The notes: a model not told the origin generated them from the sequence alone. A stretch of 6,727 bases of DNA from CAZWVA01 sp964636885 (GCA_964636885.1 CAZWVA010000089.1:1-6727); one strand, 5' to 3'; shown: positions 1-5,482, counted from the first letter of the stretch. Translations and numbers: made by a program.

Positions 1-193
1 TTGAAACTAAAAGACGTACTCACTTCCTCCACTCTTGAGCTTAAGTTCTTAGCCTACCTATGAGGAATTGAAACGTTTGAGTTCTGTGTGTACCTGCTTG
101 CTTAAGGTAGAAATTCACCTTACTCCCTGAAAGGGATTGAAACATCCCTAATCCCGTAACCCCGAAATCCGAATCCCGAAAAGGGATAGAAAG
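1..193 (+). CRISPR. Leader-distal, degenerating end of a CRISPR array
   Basis: Three copies of the repeat end TTGAAAC finish at bases 7, 74 and 143, a spacing of 67 and 69, which fits a 30-base repeat plus 37-39-base spacers. The best-preserved repeat is 45-74; its ATGAGGAATTGAAAC tail is typical of 30-base type I/III repeats. The repeat at 114-143 shares only the 3' half (CTxCCT..., GGxATTGAAAC) and has a tight hairpin TCCCT-GAA-AGGGA at 124-136. A further decayed unit ends at 193 (GGGATAGAAAG), only 50 bases on. Repeats of this class end in GAAAC with the leader on the 5' side, so the bulk of the array and its leader should lie left of base 1, and loss of repeat sequence rightward is what a trailing end looks like. 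Spacers are about 8-44 and 75-113. No cas gene is in the window. Only one full good repeat is visible, so confidence is moderate. Confidence 0.62.
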
Positions 194-194
194 T

Positions 195-258
195 AGGTCT
201 GCACCCAGCCAGTGCAGGCACTCTGGGTAAGACTAGGCTGGCTCCCCACCATAGACCT
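195..258. other. Self-complementary element, possible structured RNA
   Basis: Outer arms AGGTCT (195-200) and AGACCT (253-258) enclose a bulged hairpin: ACCCAG (203-208), CC bulge, AGTG (211-214), loop CAGG, CACT (219-222), CTGGGT (223-228). A competing pairing is also perfect: CCAGCC (205-210) with GGCTGG (236-241). It lies between the CRISPR end and the 3' side of the RRM gene. Neither side is followed by an unbroken T-run, so it is not a textbook terminator. I could not match it to a tRNA, SRP RNA or any riboswitch I know. Strand is undetermined. Confidence 0.4.
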
Positions 259-440
259 TTCTGCTTTCTTACTATGACCACTCTAAAATCGAAATCAAAT
301 TAGACGACATAACACTTCTTGATCTCAGAGGATATGCAAAAGGCACATCTCAACCGAAAAGACAAGAAAGAGAGTCAAATAGAGAAAAATATAAGGGCTT
401 CTCGTGTTAGGCGAAGTTTAGTATTATACCAATCTGAAAT
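259..440. other. Non-coding stretch, nothing recognised
   Basis: This A-rich stretch lies downstream of the RRM gene (minus strand). The open frame that crosses it on the plus strand runs into the antisense of the Gly/Arg/Ser tail of the RRM gene and becomes proline/leucine-rich there, so it is a shadow. I see no convincing terminator hairpin with a T-run for the RRM gene. Confidence 0.4.
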
Positions 441-794
441 CTACCAACTTCTGCGCCCACCACTTCCCCCACTACCCCTTCGACTCCCTCCGCTACCCAT
501 TCCTCCTCCTTTCCTTCCTCTACTACTTCCCCCTCCGCCCTCACGACGCTCGGTTCTGGGACGGGCCTCGTTAACATTTAGAGTCCTTCCCTTAAATTCC
601 TTGCCGTTCAAGCTGCTTATGGCCACTTGAGCCTTATCCTTATCCGGCATCTCCACAAATCCGAATCCTCTGGATTCACCGCTGAACTTGTCCCTAATAA
701 CGTTTGCAGATGTTATCTGTCCAAAGTCCCCGAAAAGCTGTCTCAGGTCATCTTCGGTAACCTCACGAGACAGATTCCCTACATAGATATTCAT
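441..794 (-). CDS. Single-RRM, glycine-rich RNA-binding protein
   Basis: The protein has 117 residues: one RNA recognition motif at about 1-80, then a low-complexity Gly/Ser/Arg tail (about 84-117). RNP2 is IYVGNL (3-8) and RNP1 is RGFGFVEM (42-49), with the aromatic residues that stack on RNA bases (Tyr4, Phe44, Phe46) all present. Length and layout match the small bacterial RRM proteins known from cyanobacteria and many other phyla, several of which are cold-induced and thought to act on mRNA structure or localisation; a role here is inferred. The start is set by ATAGGAGGG eight bases upstream. The gene is monocistronic by spacing. A TATAAT at 833-838 and an inverted repeat at 813-830 lie just upstream, suggesting regulated transcription or a structured leader. 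The tail is encoded by a nearly pure purine tract on the coding strand. Confidence 0.93.
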   Translation of the reverse strand: MNIYVGNLSREVTEDDLRQLFGDFGQITSANVIRDKFSGESRGFGFVEMPDKDKAQVAISSLNGKEFKGRTLNVNEARPRTERREGGGGSSRGRKGGGMGSGGSRRGSGGSGGRRSW

Positions 795-812
795 TCTAAT
801 ACCCTCCTATTT

Positions 813-838
813 GTTCACACTTAAGTGAACCGATTATA
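813..838 (-). promoter_or_regulatory. Putative -10 box and overlapping inverted repeat of the RRM gene
   Basis: Read on the minus strand, a perfect TATAAT (833-838) is followed by GTTCAC-TTAAGT-GTGAAC (arms 825-830 and 813-818), ending four bases before the AGGAGGG. The expected transcription start falls within the inverted repeat, so it could be an operator or form a 5'-UTR hairpin beside the ribosome binding site. No good -35 box is visible at 16-18 bases spacing, which fits a promoter needing an activator but also lowers confidence. Confidence 0.45.
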
Positions 839-876
839 TAAAAACCTTGCCCAACCTTCATTACACCCAAATCTAT

Positions 877-893
877 ATGGAGACAAGCTCCAT
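877..893. other. Perfect short hairpin between thioesterase and RRM genes
   Basis: ATGGAG (877-882), loop ACAAG, CTCCAT (888-893). It lies downstream of the thioesterase stop and upstream of the RRM -10 box on the minus strand, so it could help end thioesterase transcription, but no T-run follows on the minus strand. Weak support. Confidence 0.25.
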
Positions 894-964
894 CATCCAC
901 CAGTATACACGAAGAATCCTAAAAACACACCAGACGGATGAAAAAATTGCCACTACTTCGTTAT

Positions 965-1441
965 CTATTCCTTATACCAATCACCAACAGGCACACGAAC
1001 GGCAAGAACCTCGGCACGAGCGCATTCACTCTTTCCTGAGAAAAGGGAGCAAGCGACAACCGTCTTTCTCTCCTTTACCTCTTTAACCCTCGCACGAAGG
1101 GTTACGGGCCGGTCTATAGGGGTCGGCAGGAGATAGTCTACCTTTAGTGAAGCCGTAACATACCAAATAAAGGGTTCGGTGCCCAACTCCCGCCCTTCCC
1201 TACCGTATGCGTCCGCTATGGCGGTGCAGATGGAATGGCAATCCATTATGGTAGCGATAATTCCACCGTTTAGAACCCCCTTAGGTCCAGCCATGTGGTA
1301 CTCCTCTGGCTTCCAAGTGCAGATAGACTCATCCCCTAAGAGGTAGCTCTTTAAACGTAGCCCGTGTTCATTAAGACTCCCGCAACCCCAGCACCCGTTT
1401 ATTTCCATGTAGTCCTGAATCGCCGGTTTATCCATTGCCAT
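965..1441 (-). CDS. PaaI/THEM4-like hotdog-fold thioesterase
   Basis: The protein has 158 residues and a single hotdog domain, the size usual for PaaI-family acyl-CoA thioesterases, which hydrolyse acyl- or aryl-CoA thioesters in the cytoplasm. The family N-terminal element CxGCGSLNExGLRLK (17-31) carries Cys17 and Cys20. The central helix reads GVLNGGIIATIMDCHS (55-70), where the usual HGG is NGG (58-60) and Asp67 sits at the position of the catalytic acid/nucleophile. The later strands include SLKVDYLLPTPI and a typical final strand before the C-terminus. The substrate cannot be told from sequence. The start at 1441 follows TAAGGAGGAC by about ten bases; the in-frame ATG two codons later is farther from that site. 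It stands alone between two intergenic gaps of about 150-170 bases, so no operon partner informs its pathway. Confidence 0.85.
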   Translation of the reverse strand: MAMDKPAIQDYMEINGCWGCGSLNEHGLRLKSYLLGDESICTWKPEEYHMAGPKGVLNGGIIATIMDCHSICTAIADAYGREGRELGTEPFIWYVTASLKVDYLLPTPIDRPVTLRARVKEVKERKTVVACSLFSGKSECARAEVLAVRVPVGDWYKE

Positions 1442-1556
1442 TGTTCTTAAGTCCTCCTTATGTTCCTGTTTTCGTCATTCCGTAAGAAAGGACAGAACTA
1501 CCCTCTCCCTGCCTTGGTACTTGATAGTTAAGGAAACGCGGTAAACCGAGATTTCC

Positions 1557-1578
1557 CCAGGTTTTATAAATACCCTGG
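1557..1578 (-). terminator. Weak hairpin downstream of the globin gene
   Basis: CCAGG (1574-1578, minus-strand sense) pairs with CCTGG (1557-1561) around a 12-base AT-rich loop, 12 bases after the globin stop. There is no following T-run, so terminator function is only a possibility. Confidence 0.25.
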
Positions 1579-1589
1579 CCTTAAAGTGG

Positions 1590-2057
1590 CTACTTCTCTA
1601 CGATCTGCCCCTTTACACTCGATACGACATCGAGGAGTTCCTGCTTCTCCTTCTTTGGTACCTTGAATTTATCGAGAGTTGCCACGAGAAGCTCCACAGA
1701 GTGGTTCCAATCGCTTTCGGTTATCCCAAGCCCCGTGTGTGAGGTCTTCATGTCACGACCGGTGTATAAACAAGGCCCCCCGGTAGCGGCACAAACAAAG
1801 TCAACCGTTAACTGTTGTGCCCTCCTCTTAGAGTCCGTACTGAGACCCACAAAGAAGCGACCGAGTTGAGGGTCCGGTATCATCCTTCCAAAGAAATCCG
1901 CAACGACTGCGGCAATGGCATCATACCCACCCAGCCTTTTATAAAGGGACTCCTCTTTCTTCTCCTCGGCCACAACACGAGATAAACTCAATGAGATAAA
2001 AACGAAAAAAGCCGTAATGACAAATAGGGTCTTAAGAAATAAACCCTTTCCTCTCAT
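1590..2057 (-). CDS. Exported group I truncated haemoglobin
   Basis: From the chosen start the protein has 155 residues: a signal peptide with basic MRGKG, hydrophobic core about 6-25, and a likely cleavage after Ala30 (VVA|EE), then a 2-over-2 globin. The globin opens with LYKRLGGYDAI and carries GGPCLYTGRDMKTSH (93-107), with His107 at the proximal (F8) haem-ligand position. The subgroup with GGPCxYxGRDMK is found as exported globins in many Proteobacteria and relatives; O2 or NO handling in the periplasm is an inference. Phe56 occupies the place where classical trHbN has Tyr B10, so ligand stabilisation should differ. Cys89 and Cys96 could form a disulphide after export. ATG 2057 has AAGGAGGG five bases upstream; an upstream TTG at 2093 would include that site in the coding region and is rejected. 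It has its own promoter directly after rarA. Confidence 0.9.
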   Translation of the reverse strand: MRGKGLFLKTLFVITAFFVFISLSLSRVVAEEKKEESLYKRLGGYDAIAAVVADFFGRMIPDPQLGRFFVGLSTDSKRRAQQLTVDFVCAATGGPCLYTGRDMKTSHTGLGITESDWNHSVELLVATLDKFKVPKKEKQELLDVVSSVKGQIVEK

Positions 2058-2121
2058 CTTTACCCTCCTTTGATTATTGGATGTATATACCAACTCCTCT
2101 TTTAATCCAAACCGTTAGCTT

Positions 2122-2151
2122 ATTATTCCCAAGACGCTCTCCTTTTGTCAA
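2122..2151 (-). promoter_or_regulatory. Sigma70-like promoter of the globin gene
   Basis: On the minus strand TTGACA (2146-2151) is followed, after 18 bases, by AATAAT (2122-2127). The -35 box starts two bases after the rarA stop codon, so the globin can be transcribed independently of rarA, leaving a leader of roughly 55-60 bases before the ATG. Confidence 0.6.
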
Positions 2152-2153
2152 TA

Positions 2154-3485
2154 TCATCCATCCTCTCCCCGACGCCTTTTCCATATCCTTTCAAGGTATT
2201 TTTTAAGAACCGATTCTCTCCCTATATCCGTCGGCTCGTAGTAGACCCTGCCCTTAAGCTCATCGGGCAGGTAGTCCTGATCCACAAAATGGTCCTTGAA
2301 ATCGTGGGAGTACCTGTAATCCCTGCCGTATCCGATCTCCCTCATGAGCCCTGTCGGGGCGTTCCTTAGATGAACAGGAATGGGAATGCCGGGTTTCTCA
2401 CGAACGTCAGAGAGCGCCTTCTCAATCGCAACGTACGAGGCGTTGCTTTTTGGACAACTCGCCAGGTAAGTCGTCACCTGGGCGAGGATTATCCTTGCCT
2501 CAGGCATCCCGACATAGGTTACGGCCGTAAAGCAGGCGGTTGCAAGCGTGAGCGCATAGGGCTCGGCGTTTCCAACGTCCTCGGATGCAAGAACGATGAG
2601 CCTACGTGCTATGAATTTGGGATCTTCTCCGGCCTCTAGCATACGTGCGAGGTAATACAAAGAGGCGTCTGGGTCGCTTCCTCTAACGCTCTTTATAAAG
2701 GCCGAAATCGTGTTATAGTGCTCCTCCCCGCTCTGGTCGTATCTATAGTGGTGTACCTGGTAGGCCTCGCGTATCTTCTCTCTGCCGATCCTTATAGGCC
2801 TCTTCTCCCCGCTTAGAGAGAGGGCCGCTTCAAGGGCGTTTAGCATGACCCTGGCGTCCCCTCCAGAGAGCCCGATTAGCTCCCCTTTTGCCTCCTCTTC
2901 CAGATCAACCCCCCTCATGAACTCGTCATTGGCCAGAGCCCTAAGTAGAATCGTCTCAAGGTCGGCCTCAGTTAGGGGATCGAGCACATAGACCTGACAC
3001 CTGGAAAGAAGCGGGGATATGACCTCAAACGACGGGTTCTCGGTCGTAGCACCTATGAGAACGAGAGTACCGTCTTCAACGCTCCTAAGAAGGGCGGCCT
3101 GCTGGGCCTTATTAAAGCGATGGATCTCGTCTATAAATAGGATCGTACGCCTTCCAATCTCAAGAGACCTCTCGGCACCGGCTATGATATCGCGAAGCTC
3201 CTTAACACCCGAGGAAATGGCGTTAAGCTGAAAGAAGTCTGCATCCAGACTCTCGGAGATGAGCCTTGCAAGCGTGGTCTTACCGCTTCCAGGGGGACCC
3301 CATAGAACCATTGAGCGCGGGTTTCCGCTCTCGATCATCACGCGTATCGCTCCTCCCACACCCAAGAGATGGTTCTGGCCCACAAACCCACCGAGATCCT
3401 TTGGACGCACCCTTTCGGCAAGCGGAACCGAAGACCTTGGCGGTGTAAAGAGGGAGGGGCTATCCTTTGAATGTCTCCTCGTCAT
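2154..3485 (-). CDS. rarA: Replication-associated recombination ATPase RarA (MgsA/WRNIP1 family)
   Basis: The protein has 443 residues, the usual length. RarA is a tetrameric AAA+ ATPase that acts at stalled replication forks and single-strand gaps, with clamp-loader-like architecture. Seen here: the N-terminal PLAERVRPKDL (21-31), Walker A GPPGSGKT (63-70), Walker B ILFIDEIHRF with Asp119-Glu120, sensor 1 in IGATTENPSF (144-153), and an arginine finger at Arg162 in SPLLSRC. The family-specific C-terminal MgsA region is recognisable by YDQSGEEHYNTISAFIKS and by the DPDASLYYLARMLEAGEDP and ASEDVGNA stretches. ATG 3485 gives the expected short N-terminal extension, but there is no Shine-Dalgarno sequence before it, and the bases TATAATG overlap the start codon. 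It follows the short receiver gene by 83 bases. Confidence 0.97.
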   Translation of the reverse strand: MTRRHSKDSPSLFTPPRSSVPLAERVRPKDLGGFVGQNHLLGVGGAIRVMIESGNPRSMVLWGPPGSGKTTLARLISESLDADFFQLNAISSGVKELRDIIAGAERSLEIGRRTILFIDEIHRFNKAQQAALLRSVEDGTLVLIGATTENPSFEVISPLLSRCQVYVLDPLTEADLETILLRALANDEFMRGVDLEEEAKGELIGLSGGDARVMLNALEAALSLSGEKRPIRIGREKIREAYQVHHYRYDQSGEEHYNTISAFIKSVRGSDPDASLYYLARMLEAGEDPKFIARRLIVLASEDVGNAEPYALTLATACFTAVTYVGMPEARIILAQVTTYLASCPKSNASYVAIEKALSDVREKPGIPIPVHLRNAPTGLMREIGYGRDYRYSHDFKDHFVDQDYLPDELKGRVYYEPTDIGRESVLKKYLERIWKRRRGEDG

Positions 3486-3568
3486 TATAGAAAAGGTTAG
3501 AATGATAAGAAGAAGAAATCAACGAGGCGTATCTTTTCGCCAAGAAAGCGGTTAGGGCCTGGCCTCAA

Positions 3569-3970
3569 TCACATGGAATATACCGAACGCTTGGATTTCT
3601 TTTTACGCCCCTTAACAGTGTGTTTTCCGGTTGACAGGCTTTTTCCTTTTATGATTCTTATCAGCTCGGAGGTACCCGCCTCCTTACCTATGCAAATAAG
3701 GTTGGAATAATCGGGCGATTCTCTGTTTTGACCATTTAATAGAATAACCTTGGTAGAGGGGCTTTTTCCCGTTATTAGACCTAGTAGGCTATGAAGGTTA
3801 AGCCCAAAAGCCCTATTGTCAAGGAATAGGAAATCCGGTTTTAACTGTGTAATATACCTCTTTAGTTCCTGGCGAGTAAAGGCCTCGCCAACTATCCTTA
3901 AGCCGCATCTATCCAAAAGGCTCCTCTGGATCCCTTCCACCAAGAACCTCGACTTCGATGCCAGTACCAT
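3569..3970 (-). CDS. Stand-alone atypical receiver-domain protein, HTH lost
   Basis: The protein has 133 residues from the ATG, and matches the receiver half of the regulator at 4662-5288 without gaps: my hand alignment gives about 46 identities in 110 positions. Asp51 (FLDNR) is the phosphoacceptor position and Lys96 (IGKE) the conserved lysine. The acidic pair that normally ends beta-1 is replaced by Ser/Lys (ASKSRF), and the beta-4 Thr/Ser position is Asn79, so Mg-dependent phosphorylation is doubtful. After a Lys/Arg-rich tail the frame stops. No HTH remnant appears in any frame before rarA, so the output domain is gone rather than frameshifted. Start: no ATG, GTG or TTG lies between the in-frame TAG (4010-4012) and ATG 3970, yet a perfect AGGAGGT sits seven bases before an in-frame ATT at 3997. 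Starting at ATT restores a full beta-1 strand and matches the paralogue's N-terminal length; I think it is the likelier start but give the conservative ATG. Confidence 0.75.
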   Translation of the reverse strand: MVLASKSRFLVEGIQRSLLDRCGLRIVGEAFTRQELKRYITQLKPDFLFLDNRAFGLNLHSLLGLITGKSPSTKVILLNGQNRESPDYSNLICIGKEAGTSELIRIIKGKSLSTGKHTVKGRKKKSKRSVYSM

Positions 3971-4004
3971 CTGTATGGGTTTATTTAAACCTAGAATCGA
4001 TTTT

Positions 4005-4011
4005 ACCTCCT
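4005..4011 (-). promoter_or_regulatory. Strong ribosome binding site facing an ATT codon
   Basis: AGGAGGT on the minus strand lies seven bases before ATT (3995-3997) and 34 bases before the first ATG (3968-3970). This spacing argues for ATT initiation, as known for infC, or for a mutated ATG in a decaying gene. Confidence 0.6.
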
Positions 4012-4130
4012 ATGCCGATTTGAAGACTGTAAAAACCTAATTCAGCGTGATGCTATCTTGAAGAGTAAAAATAGCGTGTGGATTTAATATGAAAGGCCCT
4101 AACGCATTCCATGCCTTGACCCATTGGATG

Positions 4131-4159
4131 ATTTTAACCCATTTCGGATACTAAAGCAA
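4131..4159 (-). promoter_or_regulatory. Putative promoter of the short receiver gene
   Basis: TTGCTT (4154-4159), 17 bases, TAAAAT (4131-4136) on the minus strand. The -35 box is poor, but the -10 box and the bases after it (TAAAATCATCCAATGGG) closely match the promoter of the paralogous regulator (TAAAATCATTTATCGGG at 5442-5458), which supports the call and suggests a shared origin. Confidence 0.45.
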
Positions 4160-4213
4160 ACGTTATAGAGGGGAAATACCTTCGCATCCATAAAACCAAC
4201 GTGGACTGTATAG

Positions 4214-4702
4214 GTGGATAAAACGGGTAACTATGGTAACCTTACACGAATGAGAAAACGGCCCTGGTTGGGTGGAATGGGAGTTGTGGTTTACTGTGGT
4301 CTTATATTCCTTCTCTCCTCAATTCCGGGAAGCTCTCTTCCATCCCTGCCTTTATCCGATAAGACGATACACTTCCTTCTTTACATGGGTTTTGGTCTAG
4401 TCCTTACATATTTTCTAAGCAACCTGAAACCCGCCTCATCCCGGATTGCAATGGGAATCGTTACCTTTTTCTTTATAACCGCCTACGGGCTTAGCGACGA
4501 GATCCACCAGGTGTTTGTGCCGGGAAGGGATTTCGATATGCTGGATCTATTTGCGGACGCTACAGGTGGAATCACAGGATGGCTACTCGTCCTTTATACG
4601 TCTAACCCCGGCAAGGCTTTTACGAAAACAGAAGACGAAAAATCCGTGTCTAGAAGGCCCACTAAACGCTCACGGAGATTCCCCGCCTGTATCTACCGTT
4701 AA
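4214..4702 (+). CDS. VanZ-like integral membrane protein
   Basis: The protein has up to 162 residues and the VanZ-like fold: four probable membrane segments at about 19-37, 52-69, 78-93 and 112-129. The family signatures are SDKTIHFLLYMGFG (48-61) and YGLSDEIHQVFVPGRDF (91-107), then MLDLFADATGG (109-119), which holds the conserved Asp/Glu/His/Gln/Arg residues. VanZ itself gives low-level teicoplanin resistance and relatives are linked to cell-envelope processes; no biochemical role can be assigned here. A basic tail (about 130-162) follows the last membrane segment. GTG 4214 directly follows an in-frame TAG; ATG 4250 is the only other start, and neither has a clear ribosome binding site. The gene is opposite to both flanking receiver genes and its 3' end overlaps the HTH regulator by 41 bases tail to tail. 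Confidence 0.85.
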   Translation: MDKTGNYGNLTRMRKRPWLGGMGVVVYCGLIFLLSSIPGSSLPSLPLSDKTIHFLLYMGFGLVLTYFLSNLKPASSRIAMGIVTFFFITAYGLSDEIHQVFVPGRDFDMLDLFADATGGITGWLLVLYTSNPGKAFTKTEDEKSVSRRPTKRSRRFPACIYR

Positions 4703-5288
4703 GCCTCCTTCTATTATAGGTCATAAGCTCGTACCTGCTTCTTATTTTTAGCTTTTTATATATGCTTGTAAGGTGAGCCTTAACCGTCTTCTCGCTTATA
4801 GAAAGCCTCTTTGCGGCTTGCTTGTTGCTTAAGCCGCTACCAACCAGTTTCAGTATCTTGAGCTCCCTCTTAGTAAGAGCACGCCTTTTCCTATCCACGT
4901 GTAACGGTCTTTTGGTTGATGTCTCATCCGGGTCTCCTCCCCTTAAAATCCGTATCAGTTCAGATGAATCGGTTTCCTTAGTTATGTATACGACATTAGG
5001 AGAATCACTTACCCGTTTAGGATGGTCGTCCAGTAGGATAACCCTGGTGCAGGGGCTTATCTTAGTTAGAGAATCCAAGAGCTTTTTGTTATCCGCGTTG
5101 GGTATCCTGTTATCGATAAACAATAGATCGGGTTTTATTTGGATAAAAGAGCCTTCGATCTCTTTAAGATCCGAACCCTCGGCTACTATTTTTAGATCCT
5201 CCTCGTTTTTAAGTATCCTACGGATCCCCTCCCGGAAGAACTTTGAACTCGATACCAATACCACATGGACGGCTCTATCTACATTCAT
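4662..5288 (-). CDS. NarL/FixJ-type response regulator with atypical receiver and LuxR HTH
   Basis: The protein has 208 residues. The receiver (about 7-117) keeps Asp59 (LLFIDNR) and Lys104 (ITKE), but the usual Asp-Asp at the end of beta-1 reads Ser13-Ser14 (VLVSSSKFFREGI) and the beta-4 Thr/Ser position is Asp87. Phosphorylation by a histidine kinase is therefore doubtful; it may be constitutive or respond to another signal. The LuxR-type HTH (about 137-191) is canonical: LTKRELKILKLVGSGLSNKQ, then ISEKTVKAHLTSIYKKL, so DNA binding is expected. A basic tail of about 17 residues follows. ATG 5288 lies nine bases after a GGGGAGGGG stretch. No histidine kinase is in the window. The leader and promoter upstream resemble those of the short paralogue at 3569-3970. 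The last 41 bases overlap the convergent VanZ gene, so mutual antisense effects are possible. Confidence 0.9.
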   Translation of the reverse strand: MNVDRAVHVVLVSSSKFFREGIRRILKNEEDLKIVAEGSDLKEIEGSFIQIKPDLLFIDNRIPNADNKKLLDSLTKISPCTRVILLDDHPKRVSDSPNVVYITKETDSSELIRILRGGDPDETSTKRPLHVDRKRRALTKRELKILKLVGSGLSNKQAAKRLSISEKTVKAHLTSIYKKLKIRSRYELMTYNRRRLNGRYRRGISVSV

Positions 5289-5406
5289 GTCTTTTCACCC
5301 CTCCCCTAGATATATTTATATAAGAAAGGTTATATAGAGCTATACTGATGAGCAGAAAAACACTCCTACTATTTAAAACGAATAGAAGGGTTCGAACTGA
5401 ATGCAA
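5275..5406 (-). CDS. Doubtful 43-residue hydrophobic leader ORF
   Basis: A TTG (5404-5406) nine bases after GGAGGAAGGAG opens a 43-codon frame with one membrane-like stretch (LLFVLNSRSVFLLISIALY) and ends 14 bases inside the start of the HTH regulator. The strong ribosome binding site and the overlap would suit a coupled leader peptide. Against it: the matching part of the paralogue's leader differs by an indel that is not a multiple of three, and hydrophobic frames are common by chance in AT-rich DNA. I list it as a candidate only. Confidence 0.2.
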   Translation of the reverse strand: MHSVRTLLFVLNSRSVFLLISIALYNLSYINISRGGVKRHECR

Positions 5407-5452
5407 GAACTATATCTCCTTCCTCCTCTCCGCCATGACAACCCGATAAATG

Positions 5453-5482
5453 ATTTTAGTACACTTTGATAACAAATGTCAA
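5453..5482 (-). promoter_or_regulatory. Sigma70-like promoter of the HTH response regulator
   Basis: TTGACA (5477-5482), 18 bases, TAAAAT (5453-5458) on the minus strand, one mismatch to consensus overall. It would give a leader of about 155-160 bases before ATG 5288, unusually long, containing a purine-rich stretch (about 5413-5430) and a block (5339-5360) that is also recognisable upstream of the short paralogue (4052-4071). Confidence 0.6.

Noticed and set aside
455..540. Pyrimidine-rich plus-strand tract as a triplex-forming or repeat element
   Set aside because: It is explained by Gly, Arg and Ser codons of the RRM protein tail on the other strand.
319..630. Plus-strand proline/leucine-rich frame
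   Set aside because: It is antisense to the Gly/Arg/Ser tail of the RRM gene and has no ribosome binding site.
2058..2093. Upstream TTG start for the globin
   Set aside because: It would place the AAGGAGGG site inside the coding sequence and add a polar stretch before the signal peptide.
3550..3567. GGCC-rich palindrome after the short receiver gene as a terminator
   Set aside because: The stem is very short and no T-run follows on the minus strand.
4116..4121. TTGACC as a -35 box for the VanZ gene
   Set aside because: No -10-like hexamer lies at 16-18 bases spacing.
4822..5337. Long plus-strand frame opposite the HTH regulator
   Set aside because: It is the antisense shadow of a gene with clear receiver and LuxR motifs.
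5386..5400. GGTTCGAAC-like tRNA T-arm
   Set aside because: No pairing T stem, acceptor stem, anticodon arm or CCA end can be drawn on either strand.
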